DNA from: Pseudomonadota bacterium
GTDB taxonomy: Bacteria > Pseudomonadota > Alphaproteobacteria > Acetobacterales > Acetobacteraceae
Length of the DNA: 64,000 nucleotides
Assembly (NCBI GenBank): GCA_021845985.1
Contig: JAJZES010000006.1
Coordinates: 62,001-126,000, forward strand
Direction: 5' to 3'
In this document: piece by piece, positions 57,655 to 64,000 of the stretch
How the letters are laid out: each line of letters opens with the position of its first letter
Position numbering within the stretch: position 1 is the stretch's first letter
Made by a program: the position numbers and the translations under genes
The notes under the pieces: model-generated
What the model was told of the DNA's origin: nothing
The model's database searches: none
What the model saw: only the letters and a program-made list of their open reading frames with translations

Positions 57655-58347
57655 TCAGACGCCCAGATATTCATGCAGCTTGCCCATGTTGGCGGCCAGA
57701 TCGGCATTCGGGATCATGTCGATGACCCGGCCGTGCTCCATCACGTAAAAGCGGTCGGCGACCGTCGCGGCAAAGCGGAAGTTCTGCTCGACCAGCAGCA
57801 CGGTGAAGCCGCGCGCCTTGATCTCGCGGATCGTGCGGCCGATCTGCTGGACGATCACCGGCGCCAGTCCCTCGGTCGGTTCGTCGAGCATCAGCAGCCG
57901 CGCCCCGGTGCGCAGGATGCGCGCAATCGCCAGCATCTGCTGTTCGCCGCCCGACAGCCGGGTGCCCTGGCTGCGGGCGCGTTCCTTGAGGTTGGGAAAC
58001 AGCGTGTGCAGCGTCGGGATGTCGAGGCCGCCCGGCGCGATCACCGGCGGCAGCACGAGATTTTCGGCCACCGACAGCGAGGCGAAAATCCCCCGCTCCT
58101 CGGGGCACAACGCAATGCCGGCGCGGGCGATGAGGTCCGACCGCTGGCGGATCGTTTCTCGCCCGCCATAGAGCACGCTGCCCTCGCGGCGCGGCACCAG
58201 CCCCATGATCGATTTCAGCGTCGTCGTCTTGCCGGCGCCGTTGCGGCCAAGCAACGTGACCACCTCGCCTTGCGCCACGTCGAAATCGACACCATGCAGG
58301 ATATGGCTCTCACCGTACCAGGCATTGAGGCCGCGCACCTGCAGCAT
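57655..58347 (-). CDS. livF: Branched-chain amino acid-type ABC transporter ATP-binding protein LivF
   Basis: The 230-residue ATPase has MLQVRGLNAWYGESHILHGVDF, Walker A GRNGAGKTTTLKSIMG, a Q-loop region with LIARAGIALCPEERGIFASLSV (the EDR/EER-IF motif typical of LivF), signature LSGGEQQMLAIAR and Walker B LLMLDEPTEGL. The start is uncertain. ATG 58347 has GGAGG ten bases upstream and fits family N-termini. ATG 58413 would add a 22-residue Gly/Glu-rich stretch and overlap livG by 8 bases. It is the second gene of the operon. Confidence 0.93.
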   Translation of the reverse strand: MLQVRGLNAWYGESHILHGVDFDVAQGEVVTLLGRNGAGKTTTLKSIMGLVPRREGSVLYGGRETIRQRSDLIARAGIALCPEERGIFASLSVAENLVLPPVIAPGGLDIPTLHTLFPNLKERARSQGTRLSGGEQQMLAIARILRTGARLLMLDEPTEGLAPVIVQQIGRTIREIKARGFTVLLVEQNFRFAATVADRFYVMEHGRVIDMIPNADLAANMGKLHEYLGV

Positions 58348-58405
58348 CGCACCCCCGCCTCCACCTTCGCCGCTGCCCCCACCTTCGCCCGCGTCGTCGC
58401 CCCCG

Positions 58406-59200
58406 TCACGCATGCGCGGCGCTCGCCGGGTCGGGATTGGCGGCGTCGGCAGGCGCGTCGGTGCCGAGATAGGCGGCAATCACCTCGGGATTGCGCGAAA
58501 CGGTGGCGTAATCACCCTCCGCCAGCACCCGGCCGCGGGTCAGCACGGTGATGTGGTCGCATAATCCCTCGACCACCGACAGATTGTGCTCGACCATCAA
58601 AATGGTGCGGCCCTGCCGCACGCGACGGATCAGTGCCACGATGCGATCGACATCGGCATGCGTCATCCCGGCGGTCGGTTCGTCGAGCAGCATCATCTCC
58701 GGGTCCAGCGCCAGCGTGGTGGCAATCTCCAGCGCCCGCTTGCGGCCGTAGGCGAGCTGCCCGGCCTGCGTCTCGGCAAATTCCGCCAGCCCCACCTCGT
58801 CGAGCAGTTCGGCGGCCCGGGCGTTGTAGATGTCCAGCACCTTCGCCCCGCGCCAGAAGTCGAAACTGCCGCCGCGGGCGCGCTGCAGCGCCAGCCGCAC
58901 ATTCTGCAGCGCCGTCAGGTGGCTGAACACCGCCGAGATCTGGAAACTCCGCACCAGACCCAGCCGCGCCACATGCGCCGGCTGGGCACCGGTGATGTCG
59001 CGCCCCTTGAAACGGATGGTCCCGCGCGTCGGCGCCAGGAACTTGGTCAACAGATTGAAACACGTCGTCTTCCCGGCCCCGTTGGGGCCGATCAGCGCAT
59101 GGATCGTGCCCGCAGCGACGCGCAGCCCGACGCCGTTGACGGCGATGAAGCCACGGAACTCCCGCGTCAGTCCCTCAGTTTCGAGGATGGGGTCGGACAC
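58406..59200 (-). CDS. livG: Branched-chain amino acid-type ABC transporter ATP-binding protein LivG
   Basis: The 264-residue ATPase has Walker A GPNGAGKTTCFNLLT, the LivG-specific RLGLVRSFQISAVFSHLTALQNV, LAYGRKRALEIATTLAL in place of the usual LSGGQ signature (typical for LivG), and Walker B MMLLDEPTAGMTHADVDR. GTG 59200 follows GGAGGG at good spacing. It is the first gene of the livG-livF-SBP-SBP-livH-livM operon. The 84 bases upstream (59201-59284) separate it from the GH15 gene and show no obvious promoter. Confidence 0.93.
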   Translation of the reverse strand: MSDPILETEGLTREFRGFIAVNGVGLRVAAGTIHALIGPNGAGKTTCFNLLTKFLAPTRGTIRFKGRDITGAQPAHVARLGLVRSFQISAVFSHLTALQNVRLALQRARGGSFDFWRGAKVLDIYNARAAELLDEVGLAEFAETQAGQLAYGRKRALEIATTLALDPEMMLLDEPTAGMTHADVDRIVALIRRVRQGRTILMVEHNLSVVEGLCDHITVLTRGRVLAEGDYATVSRNPEVIAAYLGTDAPADAANPDPASAAHA

Positions 59201-59284
59201 CCCGGAACCCTCCCGGCCATTGTCATTGGCGCGTTGCTTCGCACGCGCCGGCCCGGCGCACAAGACCACAACCGGCGCCCGCGC

Positions 59285-61111
59285 CTAGGTTGACGCCCGC
59301 GCCTGCACCGGGCCGCCGTCGGACAGCACCAGCGCCGTACCGATCAGCCCGACATGGCTGAACGCCTGCGGAAAATTGCCCACCTGCCGGCACCGGCGCG
59401 GGTCATATTCCTCGGCCAGCAGGCCGACATCGTTACGCAGCGCGAGCAGCCGCTCGAACAGCGCCTCGGCGTCGGCGCGCCGTCCCTGCAGCGCGTAGGT
59501 GTTGGCGAGCCAGAACGAGCAGGCGAGGAATGCCCCCTCGCCGGACGGCAGCCCGTCGCTGCCGGTGCGCGTGTCGTAGCGCAGGACAAACCCGTCCGAC
59601 AGCAGCTCGCGCTCGATCGCGGCGACGGTGCCGAGCACCCGCGGATCGCTGGCCGGCAGGAAATTGACCAGCGGGATCATCAGCGTGCTGGCATCCAGCG
59701 CGTCTGAGCCGAAGCTCTGGGTGAAGCTGTTCTTGGCGGTGCTGAAACCGTCACGGCAGATCGTCTCGTGCATCGTGCGGCGCAGCGCCCGCCACTGGTC
59801 GAGCGGCGCCGGCAGGCCGAACATCTCGGCGCTGGTGATGGCACGGTCGAACGCCACCCAGGCCATGACCCGCGACAGGGTGAACGGCCGCCGCCCGCCG
59901 CGCGTCTCCCAGATCCCCTCATCGGGCTCCTGCCAAATCTGTTCGAGATGGCCAAGCAGACTGCGCTCCAGATCCCAGCTCGCCGGCGCCGCCGCCAGCC
60001 CGCCGACCCGCGCGTGATGCAGCGCGTCCATCACCTCGCCGTACACATCGAGCTGCAGCTGCGCATGCGCGGCGTTGCCGATGCGCACCGGGGCGGAGGC
60101 CTCATAGCCGGGCAGCCAGTCCGCCTCCCATTCGCGCAGATGCCGCTCGCCGGCCAGCCCGTACATGATCTGGATCTGATCCGCCCGCCCGGCCACAGAA
60201 CGGTGCAGCCAGTCCCGCCACGCCTGCGCCTCCTCGAAATATCCGGCGTGCATGAAGGCGAGCAGCGTCAGCGTCGCGTCGCGCAACCAGCAGAAGCGGT
60301 AATCCCAGTTGCGCGTGCCGCCGATCTGCTCGGGCAGGCTGGTGGTCGGCGCCGCGACGATGCCGCCGGTGGGATGATAGGTCAGCGCCTTCAGCGTCAC
60401 CAGGCTGCGGCTGACCGCCTCGGCGTAACGACCGCGATAGCTGCCGCGGCGCGACCAGCGCGTCCAGAACCGCATCGTCTCGGACAACGCCGCCCGGGCG
60501 TCGATGGCTTTCGGCGGGCGCAGATGGCTGGGGCCGTGCGTCAGCACGAAGGGAACGGTCTGGCCCTCGTGCACGGTGAAACGGGCGGTGGTGGTGAAGC
60601 CCTCGCCCTCCAGCGGTATCGGCGTGCGCAGCACCGCCATGTCCGGCCCGGCAATGGCGATCAGCCCGCTGCCGTCGGCGAGCTGCGTCACCCACGGCAC
60701 CGCCGCGCCGTAGTCGAAGCGCAGCGCCAGTGCCATGCGCATATCGACCTGCCCGCGCCGTCCCTCGACCAGCCGCACCACCGCGGAGCCATGGCTGCCG
60801 ACCGGCATGAAATCGGTGACCACCACCTCCCCGCCGCCGCTGCGGATGGTGGTTTCCAACACCACAGAGCCGTCGAGATAGCGCCGCTGCACCTGTGCCG
60901 CCGGATCGGCGGCGGCAATGCGCCAGGCACCGTGCTCGGCGCGGCCGAGCAGGGCGGCGAAGCAGGCGGCGCTGTCGAAACGCGGCCAGCACAGCCAGTC
61001 GATCGAGCCTGAGCGGCTGACCAGAGCGGCGGTGACGCAGTCGCCGATCAGCGCGTATTCCTCGATCCGCTTGGCACCGCCGCCGAGGAACCCGTCGTCG
61101 TCGGCCGCCAT
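59285..61111 (-). CDS. Glycoside hydrolase family 15 protein (glucoamylase/trehalase type)
   Basis: The 608-residue protein matches the bacterial GH15 layout: an N-terminal beta-sandwich domain (RIEEYALIGDCVTAALVSRSGSIDWLCWPRFDSAACFAALLG), then an (alpha/alpha)6 barrel with AAPTTSLPEQIGGTRNWDYRFCWLRDATLTLLAFMHAGYFEEA, MYGLAGERHLREWEADWLPGYE and late YDPRRCRQVGNFPQAFSHVGLI. Family members release glucose from the non-reducing ends of glucans; mycobacterial-type relatives are trehalases. Given the trehalose/glucan operon elsewhere in the window, either substrate fits. No signal peptide is seen, so it is probably cytoplasmic. Its ATG shares one base with the stop of the proline-rich gene (TGATG). 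Confidence 0.9.
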   Translation of the reverse strand: MAADDDGFLGGGAKRIEEYALIGDCVTAALVSRSGSIDWLCWPRFDSAACFAALLGRAEHGAWRIAAADPAAQVQRRYLDGSVVLETTIRSGGGEVVVTDFMPVGSHGSAVVRLVEGRRGQVDMRMALALRFDYGAAVPWVTQLADGSGLIAIAGPDMAVLRTPIPLEGEGFTTTARFTVHEGQTVPFVLTHGPSHLRPPKAIDARAALSETMRFWTRWSRRGSYRGRYAEAVSRSLVTLKALTYHPTGGIVAAPTTSLPEQIGGTRNWDYRFCWLRDATLTLLAFMHAGYFEEAQAWRDWLHRSVAGRADQIQIMYGLAGERHLREWEADWLPGYEASAPVRIGNAAHAQLQLDVYGEVMDALHHARVGGLAAAPASWDLERSLLGHLEQIWQEPDEGIWETRGGRRPFTLSRVMAWVAFDRAITSAEMFGLPAPLDQWRALRRTMHETICRDGFSTAKNSFTQSFGSDALDASTLMIPLVNFLPASDPRVLGTVAAIERELLSDGFVLRYDTRTGSDGLPSGEGAFLACSFWLANTYALQGRRADAEALFERLLALRNDVGLLAEEYDPRRCRQVGNFPQAFSHVGLIGTALVLSDGGPVQARAST

Positions 61112-61527
61112 CAGCCGACGCGCCCGCCGGCCCGCCCGGTGTTGGTCGGGCAGGAGCAGGGCGCGCCGAGCGGCGTCGGCGTATCCAGCGGGCAGATATA
61201 GGCGCCGGCATAACAGGCCAGCCCGGTCCCGGCGGCCGCCCCGCCCGACGCGCCGGCCGGCGGCGTGTAAGTGGGCGGCACAGAGCCGGGCGGCACAGAG
61301 GCTGGCGGCGCGCCGGCATAGCCGGGCGGAGGATAGGCCGGCGGCGCATAGATCACCGGCGGCGGGGCATAGATCACCGGCGGCGGTGCGTAGAAATAGG
61401 GCAGGATCGGCGGCACCGGAACGAACAATCCGCCGCGCCACCAGGCATGCGCGGCCGACGGCACCACCAGCGCCGCAACGACGGCCGCCGCCATCAGGCG
61501 GGTGAGCAGCATCAGACGGTCGGTCAT
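61111..61527 (-). CDS. Secreted proline-rich protein of unknown function
   Basis: The 138-residue product has a signal peptide (MTDRLMLLTRLMAAAVVAALVVPSAAHA) and a Pro/Tyr/Ala-rich region with the nearly perfect repeat YAPPPVI twice, then YAPPAYPPPGYAGAPPASVPPGS. The C-terminal segment has four cysteines (LACYAGAYICPLDTP...APCSCPTN). It resembles small periplasmic proline-rich proteins of unknown role. I do not recognise a named family. It is translated just upstream of GH15 through a one-base overlap, which is a surprising pairing. ATG 61527 gives the best signal peptide. Confidence 0.65.
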   Translation of the reverse strand: MTDRLMLLTRLMAAAVVAALVVPSAAHAWWRGGLFVPVPPILPYFYAPPPVIYAPPPVIYAPPAYPPPGYAGAPPASVPPGSVPPTYTPPAGASGGAAAGTGLACYAGAYICPLDTPTPLGAPCSCPTNTGRAGGRVG

Positions 61528-61596
61528 GGGACACCCATTACCAGCGTACGGATTCAACCTTCGCCTCAAATGAGGGCCGTCGGCGGCCGGTGCAAC

Positions 61597-61632
61597 GGCC
61601 GGGCGGCGTCACGGTTGCGACGCCGCCCGGCC
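61597..61632 (-). terminator. Perfect 14-bp hairpin after the HD-domain gene
   Basis: GGCCGGGCGGCGTC (61597-61610) pairs perfectly with GACGCCGCCCGGCC (61619-61632) across ACGGTTGC, 11 bases past the stop of the HD-domain gene on the minus strand. No T-tract follows. It is probably the 3' end of the two-gene oxygenase unit. Confidence 0.5.
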
Positions 61633-61643
61633 GGTCTGGTCGC

Positions 61644-62243
61644 TCAGACCGGCGGCAGCCCGACCACGCGGCCGGTCTGTAGCACAGCTTCATCATAGGC
61701 GTGGCGCGCGAACACCCGCTCGACCAGCGGCGCGAACCGCTCCAGCGCCTCGGTCGGATAGTCCGGGTCGAACGAGCACTGGTCCCAGCGATGGCAGAAG
61801 GCGACGCAGGCCGGGTAGAACGGGCTATCGCGGTATTTTTCGCGCTCCAGCGGGTTCCAGCCGTAATGCTCGGCGTAATAGACCATCTGGAACGCGCCGT
61901 GATGCGCCACCACCCAGGCGCATTCGTCGCGCACGAACGGGCGCAACAGTTCGGCGGCGAAGCGGTCATGGTTCTGCGGCGCCAGCCCGTCGCCGATGTC
62001 GTGCAGCAGCGCGGCGACGATCCAGTCCTCGTCCGCCCCGTCGCGCCACGCCCGCGTCGCCGATTGCAGCGCGTGATCGAGCCTGGTGATGCGGTAGCCC
62101 TCGAACGTCTCGTCCGCCTGACGGCGCAGTTCGCGCAGCACCCGCCCGGCGGTGCCGGCCAGATGCGGCTTCTCCAGCCGCTGCAGCAGCAGGTATTCGT
62201 CGCGTGTGCCGTCCGCCATGTGGGCGAAGCTGACCTGTTCCAT
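61644..62243 (-). CDS. HD-domain oxygenase-like protein (PhnZ/TmpB-related)
   Basis: The 199-residue protein has the HD-domain metal set of di-iron oxygenases: His57 (RLDHALQ), His81-Asp82 (LLHDIGD), His92 (QNHDR), His114/115 (VAHHGAF) and Asp154 (RWDQCSFDPDY). The 24-residue spacing of the first two matches PhnZ (His34/His58). PhnZ and TmpB cleave 1-hydroxyphosphonates with O2 to an acid and phosphate. The positions equivalent to PhnZ Tyr24 and Glu27 are Phe47 and Tyr50, so substrate gating differs. It is coupled to the upstream oxygenase gene (TGATG, or GTGA if GTG 62246 is used). The family is assigned confidently, the substrate is not. Confidence 0.75.
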   Translation of the reverse strand: MEQVSFAHMADGTRDEYLLLQRLEKPHLAGTAGRVLRELRRQADETFEGYRITRLDHALQSATRAWRDGADEDWIVAALLHDIGDGLAPQNHDRFAAELLRPFVRDECAWVVAHHGAFQMVYYAEHYGWNPLEREKYRDSPFYPACVAFCHRWDQCSFDPDYPTEALERFAPLVERVFARHAYDEAVLQTGRVVGLPPV

Positions 62244-63355
62244 CACTCGGCCGCCTGTTCCAGCGCCGGGGCGCGTTTGAGCACCCGATACAGGCTGCGC
62301 GGACCATCGATGTCAATGTAGCAGCCCTGGAGATGCCGCGGTCCCTCCTGCGGGTCAAAGCCGGTGCGGCCATGCAGCAGGCGGCGGTTGTCGAACATCA
62401 CGCAGTCGCCGTCCTGCAGCAGGAAACGGATGGCGAATTCGGGCGCCCGCAGCATCTGGTCGAACCGCCGCCGGGCACGATAGAACGCCTCCAGTTCGGC
62501 CTCGTCGAGCAGCGGCACGTAATCGAGCCGCGGGCTGAAGCGGATGCCGACGATCTCGCCGGTGACGCTGCATTCGATCATCGGCGCGTGATCGGTCAGC
62601 GCCGTCGCCGGATCGGTGTATTGGAAGCGCACCGGCACCGTGCACAGCAGGCGGTAGCCCTCCGGGTCGCGCGCCCGCATCGCCGCGGCGACGGTGACGC
62701 CATCGACCAGCGTGGAATATCCGCCGGTCGAGCGGTTGACCAGGCAGTGCAGCAATTGCACCCCCGGCATCGGGTCGCGATACGGGTTGTCGTTATGGGC
62801 GTCGAGCGGCAGGCCGGTATAGGCGAGGTCGATCGGCTGCGGCACCGAGCGCACGTCGAACATGATGCCGAAATTGGTGTCGCGCGGGAAGCCGAAGCGG
62901 CGCGCCACCGCCAGCACCTGCCCCTCCTCGGAGGGCACGCCGCGCAGGATGACGAAGCCGAGCCGCAGCAGCGGCTCGACCAGCGGCAGCATTCCCTCCG
63001 GCCCCGGCGGCCAGGCGCGGATCGGCAGCGGCGCGAGGTCGCCCGACCACGGGTCGCGCGGCGGCAGCCCGGCATCGGGCGCCGCCTCCGCCAGCAGTCT
63101 CGCCGCCACATAGTCTATGCGCGCCCCGTCGCTGAACAGCACGCGCCAGGATTGCGCCGTCAGCGGCGTCACCTCGCGCACGGCGAGGTCGGCCGGCAGG
63201 TCGGACGGATCGTAGAGGCGCTGGCCGTTCACCGGGTCGAGGCTGGCCGGATCCTCGGCCCGCTCGCGCAGCCACAGCGGATGGATCGGCCGCACTGTTC
63301 CGTCGTCCTGCACCACCTGAAGGCCGGGGCGGGTCGGGATCGGCTCGATGCGCAT
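62243..63355 (-). CDS. TauD/gamma-butyrobetaine-hydroxylase-like Fe(II)/2-oxoglutarate oxygenase (TmpA-like)
   Basis: The 370-residue protein has the two-domain GBBH layout: an N-terminal DUF971-like domain (RPIHPLWLRERAEDPASLDPVNGQRLYDPSDLP) and a TauD barrel. The iron ligands are in PLDAHNDNPYRDPMPGVQLLHC (H-x-D), with the distal His in NRRLLHGRTGF. The zinc-binding cysteines found in carnitine-pathway GBBH are absent from the N-terminal domain. Adjacency to an HD-domain oxygenase is the arrangement of tmpA-tmpB, where TmpA hydroxylates 2-(trimethylamino)ethylphosphonate. ATG 63355 follows GAGGACC. The function is a reasoned guess; the enzyme class is secure. Confidence 0.8.
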   Translation of the reverse strand: MRIEPIPTRPGLQVVQDDGTVRPIHPLWLRERAEDPASLDPVNGQRLYDPSDLPADLAVREVTPLTAQSWRVLFSDGARIDYVAARLLAEAAPDAGLPPRDPWSGDLAPLPIRAWPPGPEGMLPLVEPLLRLGFVILRGVPSEEGQVLAVARRFGFPRDTNFGIMFDVRSVPQPIDLAYTGLPLDAHNDNPYRDPMPGVQLLHCLVNRSTGGYSTLVDGVTVAAAMRARDPEGYRLLCTVPVRFQYTDPATALTDHAPMIECSVTGEIVGIRFSPRLDYVPLLDEAELEAFYRARRRFDQMLRAPEFAIRFLLQDGDCVMFDNRRLLHGRTGFDPQEGPRHLQGCYIDIDGPRSLYRVLKRAPALEQAAE

Positions 63356-63380
63356 GATGACGGTCCTCGGCAATTCAGCG

Positions 63381-63747
63381 ATGCGCTGCTATTATGCGCT
63401 TAAGAACCTCGCCCTGCGCAAGACCTGGACGGTGGAGGTGTTTCTCGCCTGGGAGGAACACCTTATGCGCGAACTGGGCACCCATCTGCCGGGATCGCCA
63501 GCCGCCGATCGATCCATGCCGACCGCGTCGTCAGGAATGCGGAATTCCGCGCGGCCCCCGAGATCCCGTGCTGCGTCCTGCGGCAGCAGTCGCACGCCGG
63601 CGCCTCGTGTTCGCCCGCCACGACACGCTGAGGAGCGATGAGAGCGTCGCTGGAGCGGCGGGGATCATCAGCCCGCCGGAGGTCGGCAGCGAGATACCGC
63701 TCGGCCTGATCTACGGCGACGCCCCGCTGGATGGCGCGGCAAGCTGA
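63381..63747 (+). pseudogene. Degraded Uma2-family (DUF820) gene
   Basis: In one frame from 63381 the translation gives LALRKTWTVEVFLAWEEH, the start of a Uma2-family endonuclease-fold protein. In a different frame the stretch ending at the TGA 63745-63747 gives VFARHDTLRSDESVAGAAGIISPPEVGSEIPLGLIYGD, which matches the family's C-terminal end. The middle (about 80 residues of a ~190-residue family) is missing, and the two ends are out of frame. It is therefore a remnant with a deletion and frameshift. Its 3' end overlaps ruvX on the other strand. Uma2 genes are often multi-copy and of unknown role. Confidence 0.65.
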
Positions 63748-64000
63748 GCCAGCCGGTCCAGCGCCCCCTGCAGCATCCATGCCGCCGCCGCCCGATCGAC
63801 CACCTCGGCCCGCTTCGCCCGGCTGAGATCGGCCTCGCCGACCAGCATCCGCTGCACCGCCGCGGTGGACAGCCGCTCGTCCCACAGCGCCGCCGGCAGT
63901 CCCGCCGCCGCCGCCAGCGCATGCGTCCAGTCGCGCGCCGCCTGCGCCGCCGGCCCGGTGCTGCCGTCCAGCGACAGCGGCACGCCGACCACCAGCCCCG
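63711..64000 (-). CDS. ruvX: Holliday junction resolvase-like protein RuvX/YqgF (N-terminal part outside window)
   Basis: The minus-strand frame runs in from the right edge and stops at 63711. It reads GLVVGVPLSLDGSTGPAAQAARDW, then LPAALWDERLSTAAVQRMLVGEADLSRAKRAEVVDRAAAAWMLQGALDRL. The VVG.PLSLDGS, WDERLST and D..AA..ML.G.L motifs identify the YqgF/RuvX RNase H-fold family, implicated in rRNA processing and DNA junction resolution. About 95 C-terminal residues are visible of a typical 140-160. The gene continues past 64000. Confidence 0.9.
   Translation of the reverse strand, partial: GLVVGVPLSLDGSTGPAAQAARDWTHALAAAAGLPAALWDERLSTAAVQRMLVGEADLSRAKRAEVVDRAAAAWMLQGALDRLAQLAAPSSGASP

Overview
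The window is about 64 kb of very GC-rich, densely packed bacterial chromosome. It looks alphaproteobacterial, most likely Rhodospirillales/Acetobacteraceae. The reasons are a PhyR-NepR-EcfG general stress response locus (known only from Alphaproteobacteria), the alphaproteobacterial ctaC-ctaD-ctaB-small membrane protein-ctaG cytochrome oxidase order, the hisG-hisD-infA-maf-rng-yacG order, a DUF4167 gene after prmC, a DUF3035 lipoprotein after lspA, and a left-edge fragment resembling Acetobacteraceae Hint-domain proteins. I found no rRNA, tRNA, CRISPR array, insertion sequence or prophage. Adjacent genes very often overlap by 1-4 bases (ATGA, GTGA or TGATG), so translational coupling is widespread.

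Layout. 1-4.2 kb (+): Hint-like fragment, DMSP-lyase-family cupin, MFS transporter, prmC, DUF4167. 4.2-9.7 kb (-): aa3-type cytochrome c oxidase genes with a 44-residue membrane protein and a coupled SAM methyltransferase. 9.8-15.8 kb (-): a chain of overlapping housekeeping genes (hisG, hisD, infA, maf, rng, yacG, amine oxidase) and a CHAP lipoprotein. About 15.9-16.05 kb (+): a candidate small RNA with a strong terminator. 16-18 kb (-): recX and an SGNH/sialate-esterase-like protein. 18.2-20.4 kb (+): argD-argF. 20.4-27.5 kb: small envelope and housekeeping genes, including a Zur-box-controlled znuA and lspA.

27.5-42.2 kb (-) is one tightly overlapping operon, glgE-treS/maltokinase-glgB-treZ-treY-otsA. 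It encodes a loop between trehalose and branched alpha-glucan, preceded by a plausible EcfG-type promoter. Immediately next to it, 42.3-46.8 kb holds the stress regulators: a DUF1328 protein, phyR, two EcfG sigma factors, nepR and a HisKA_2 sensor kinase. The kinase gene overlaps cydD, so the stress locus runs directly into cydDC (46.8-50.1 kb). An OmpA-like lipoprotein, recQ and glucokinase follow (50.1-53.3 kb).

53.3-59.2 kb (-) is a branched-chain-amino-acid-type ABC transporter with two tandem substrate-binding proteins. 59.3-61.5 kb (-) has a GH15 glucosidase overlapping a secreted proline-rich protein. 61.6-63.4 kb (-) is a two-gene unit of a TauD/gamma-butyrobetaine-hydroxylase-like oxygenase and an HD-domain oxygenase, resembling the TmpA/TmpB (PhnY*/PhnZ) organophosphonate pair. 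A degraded Uma2 gene and the 3' part of ruvX close the window.

The most interesting leads are the TmpAB-like pair, the stress-linked trehalose-glucan operon with its N-terminally extended GlgE, and the unannotated small RNA candidate with a pyrimidine anti-Shine-Dalgarno tract. All functional calls come from reading motifs and context. No database search was run.
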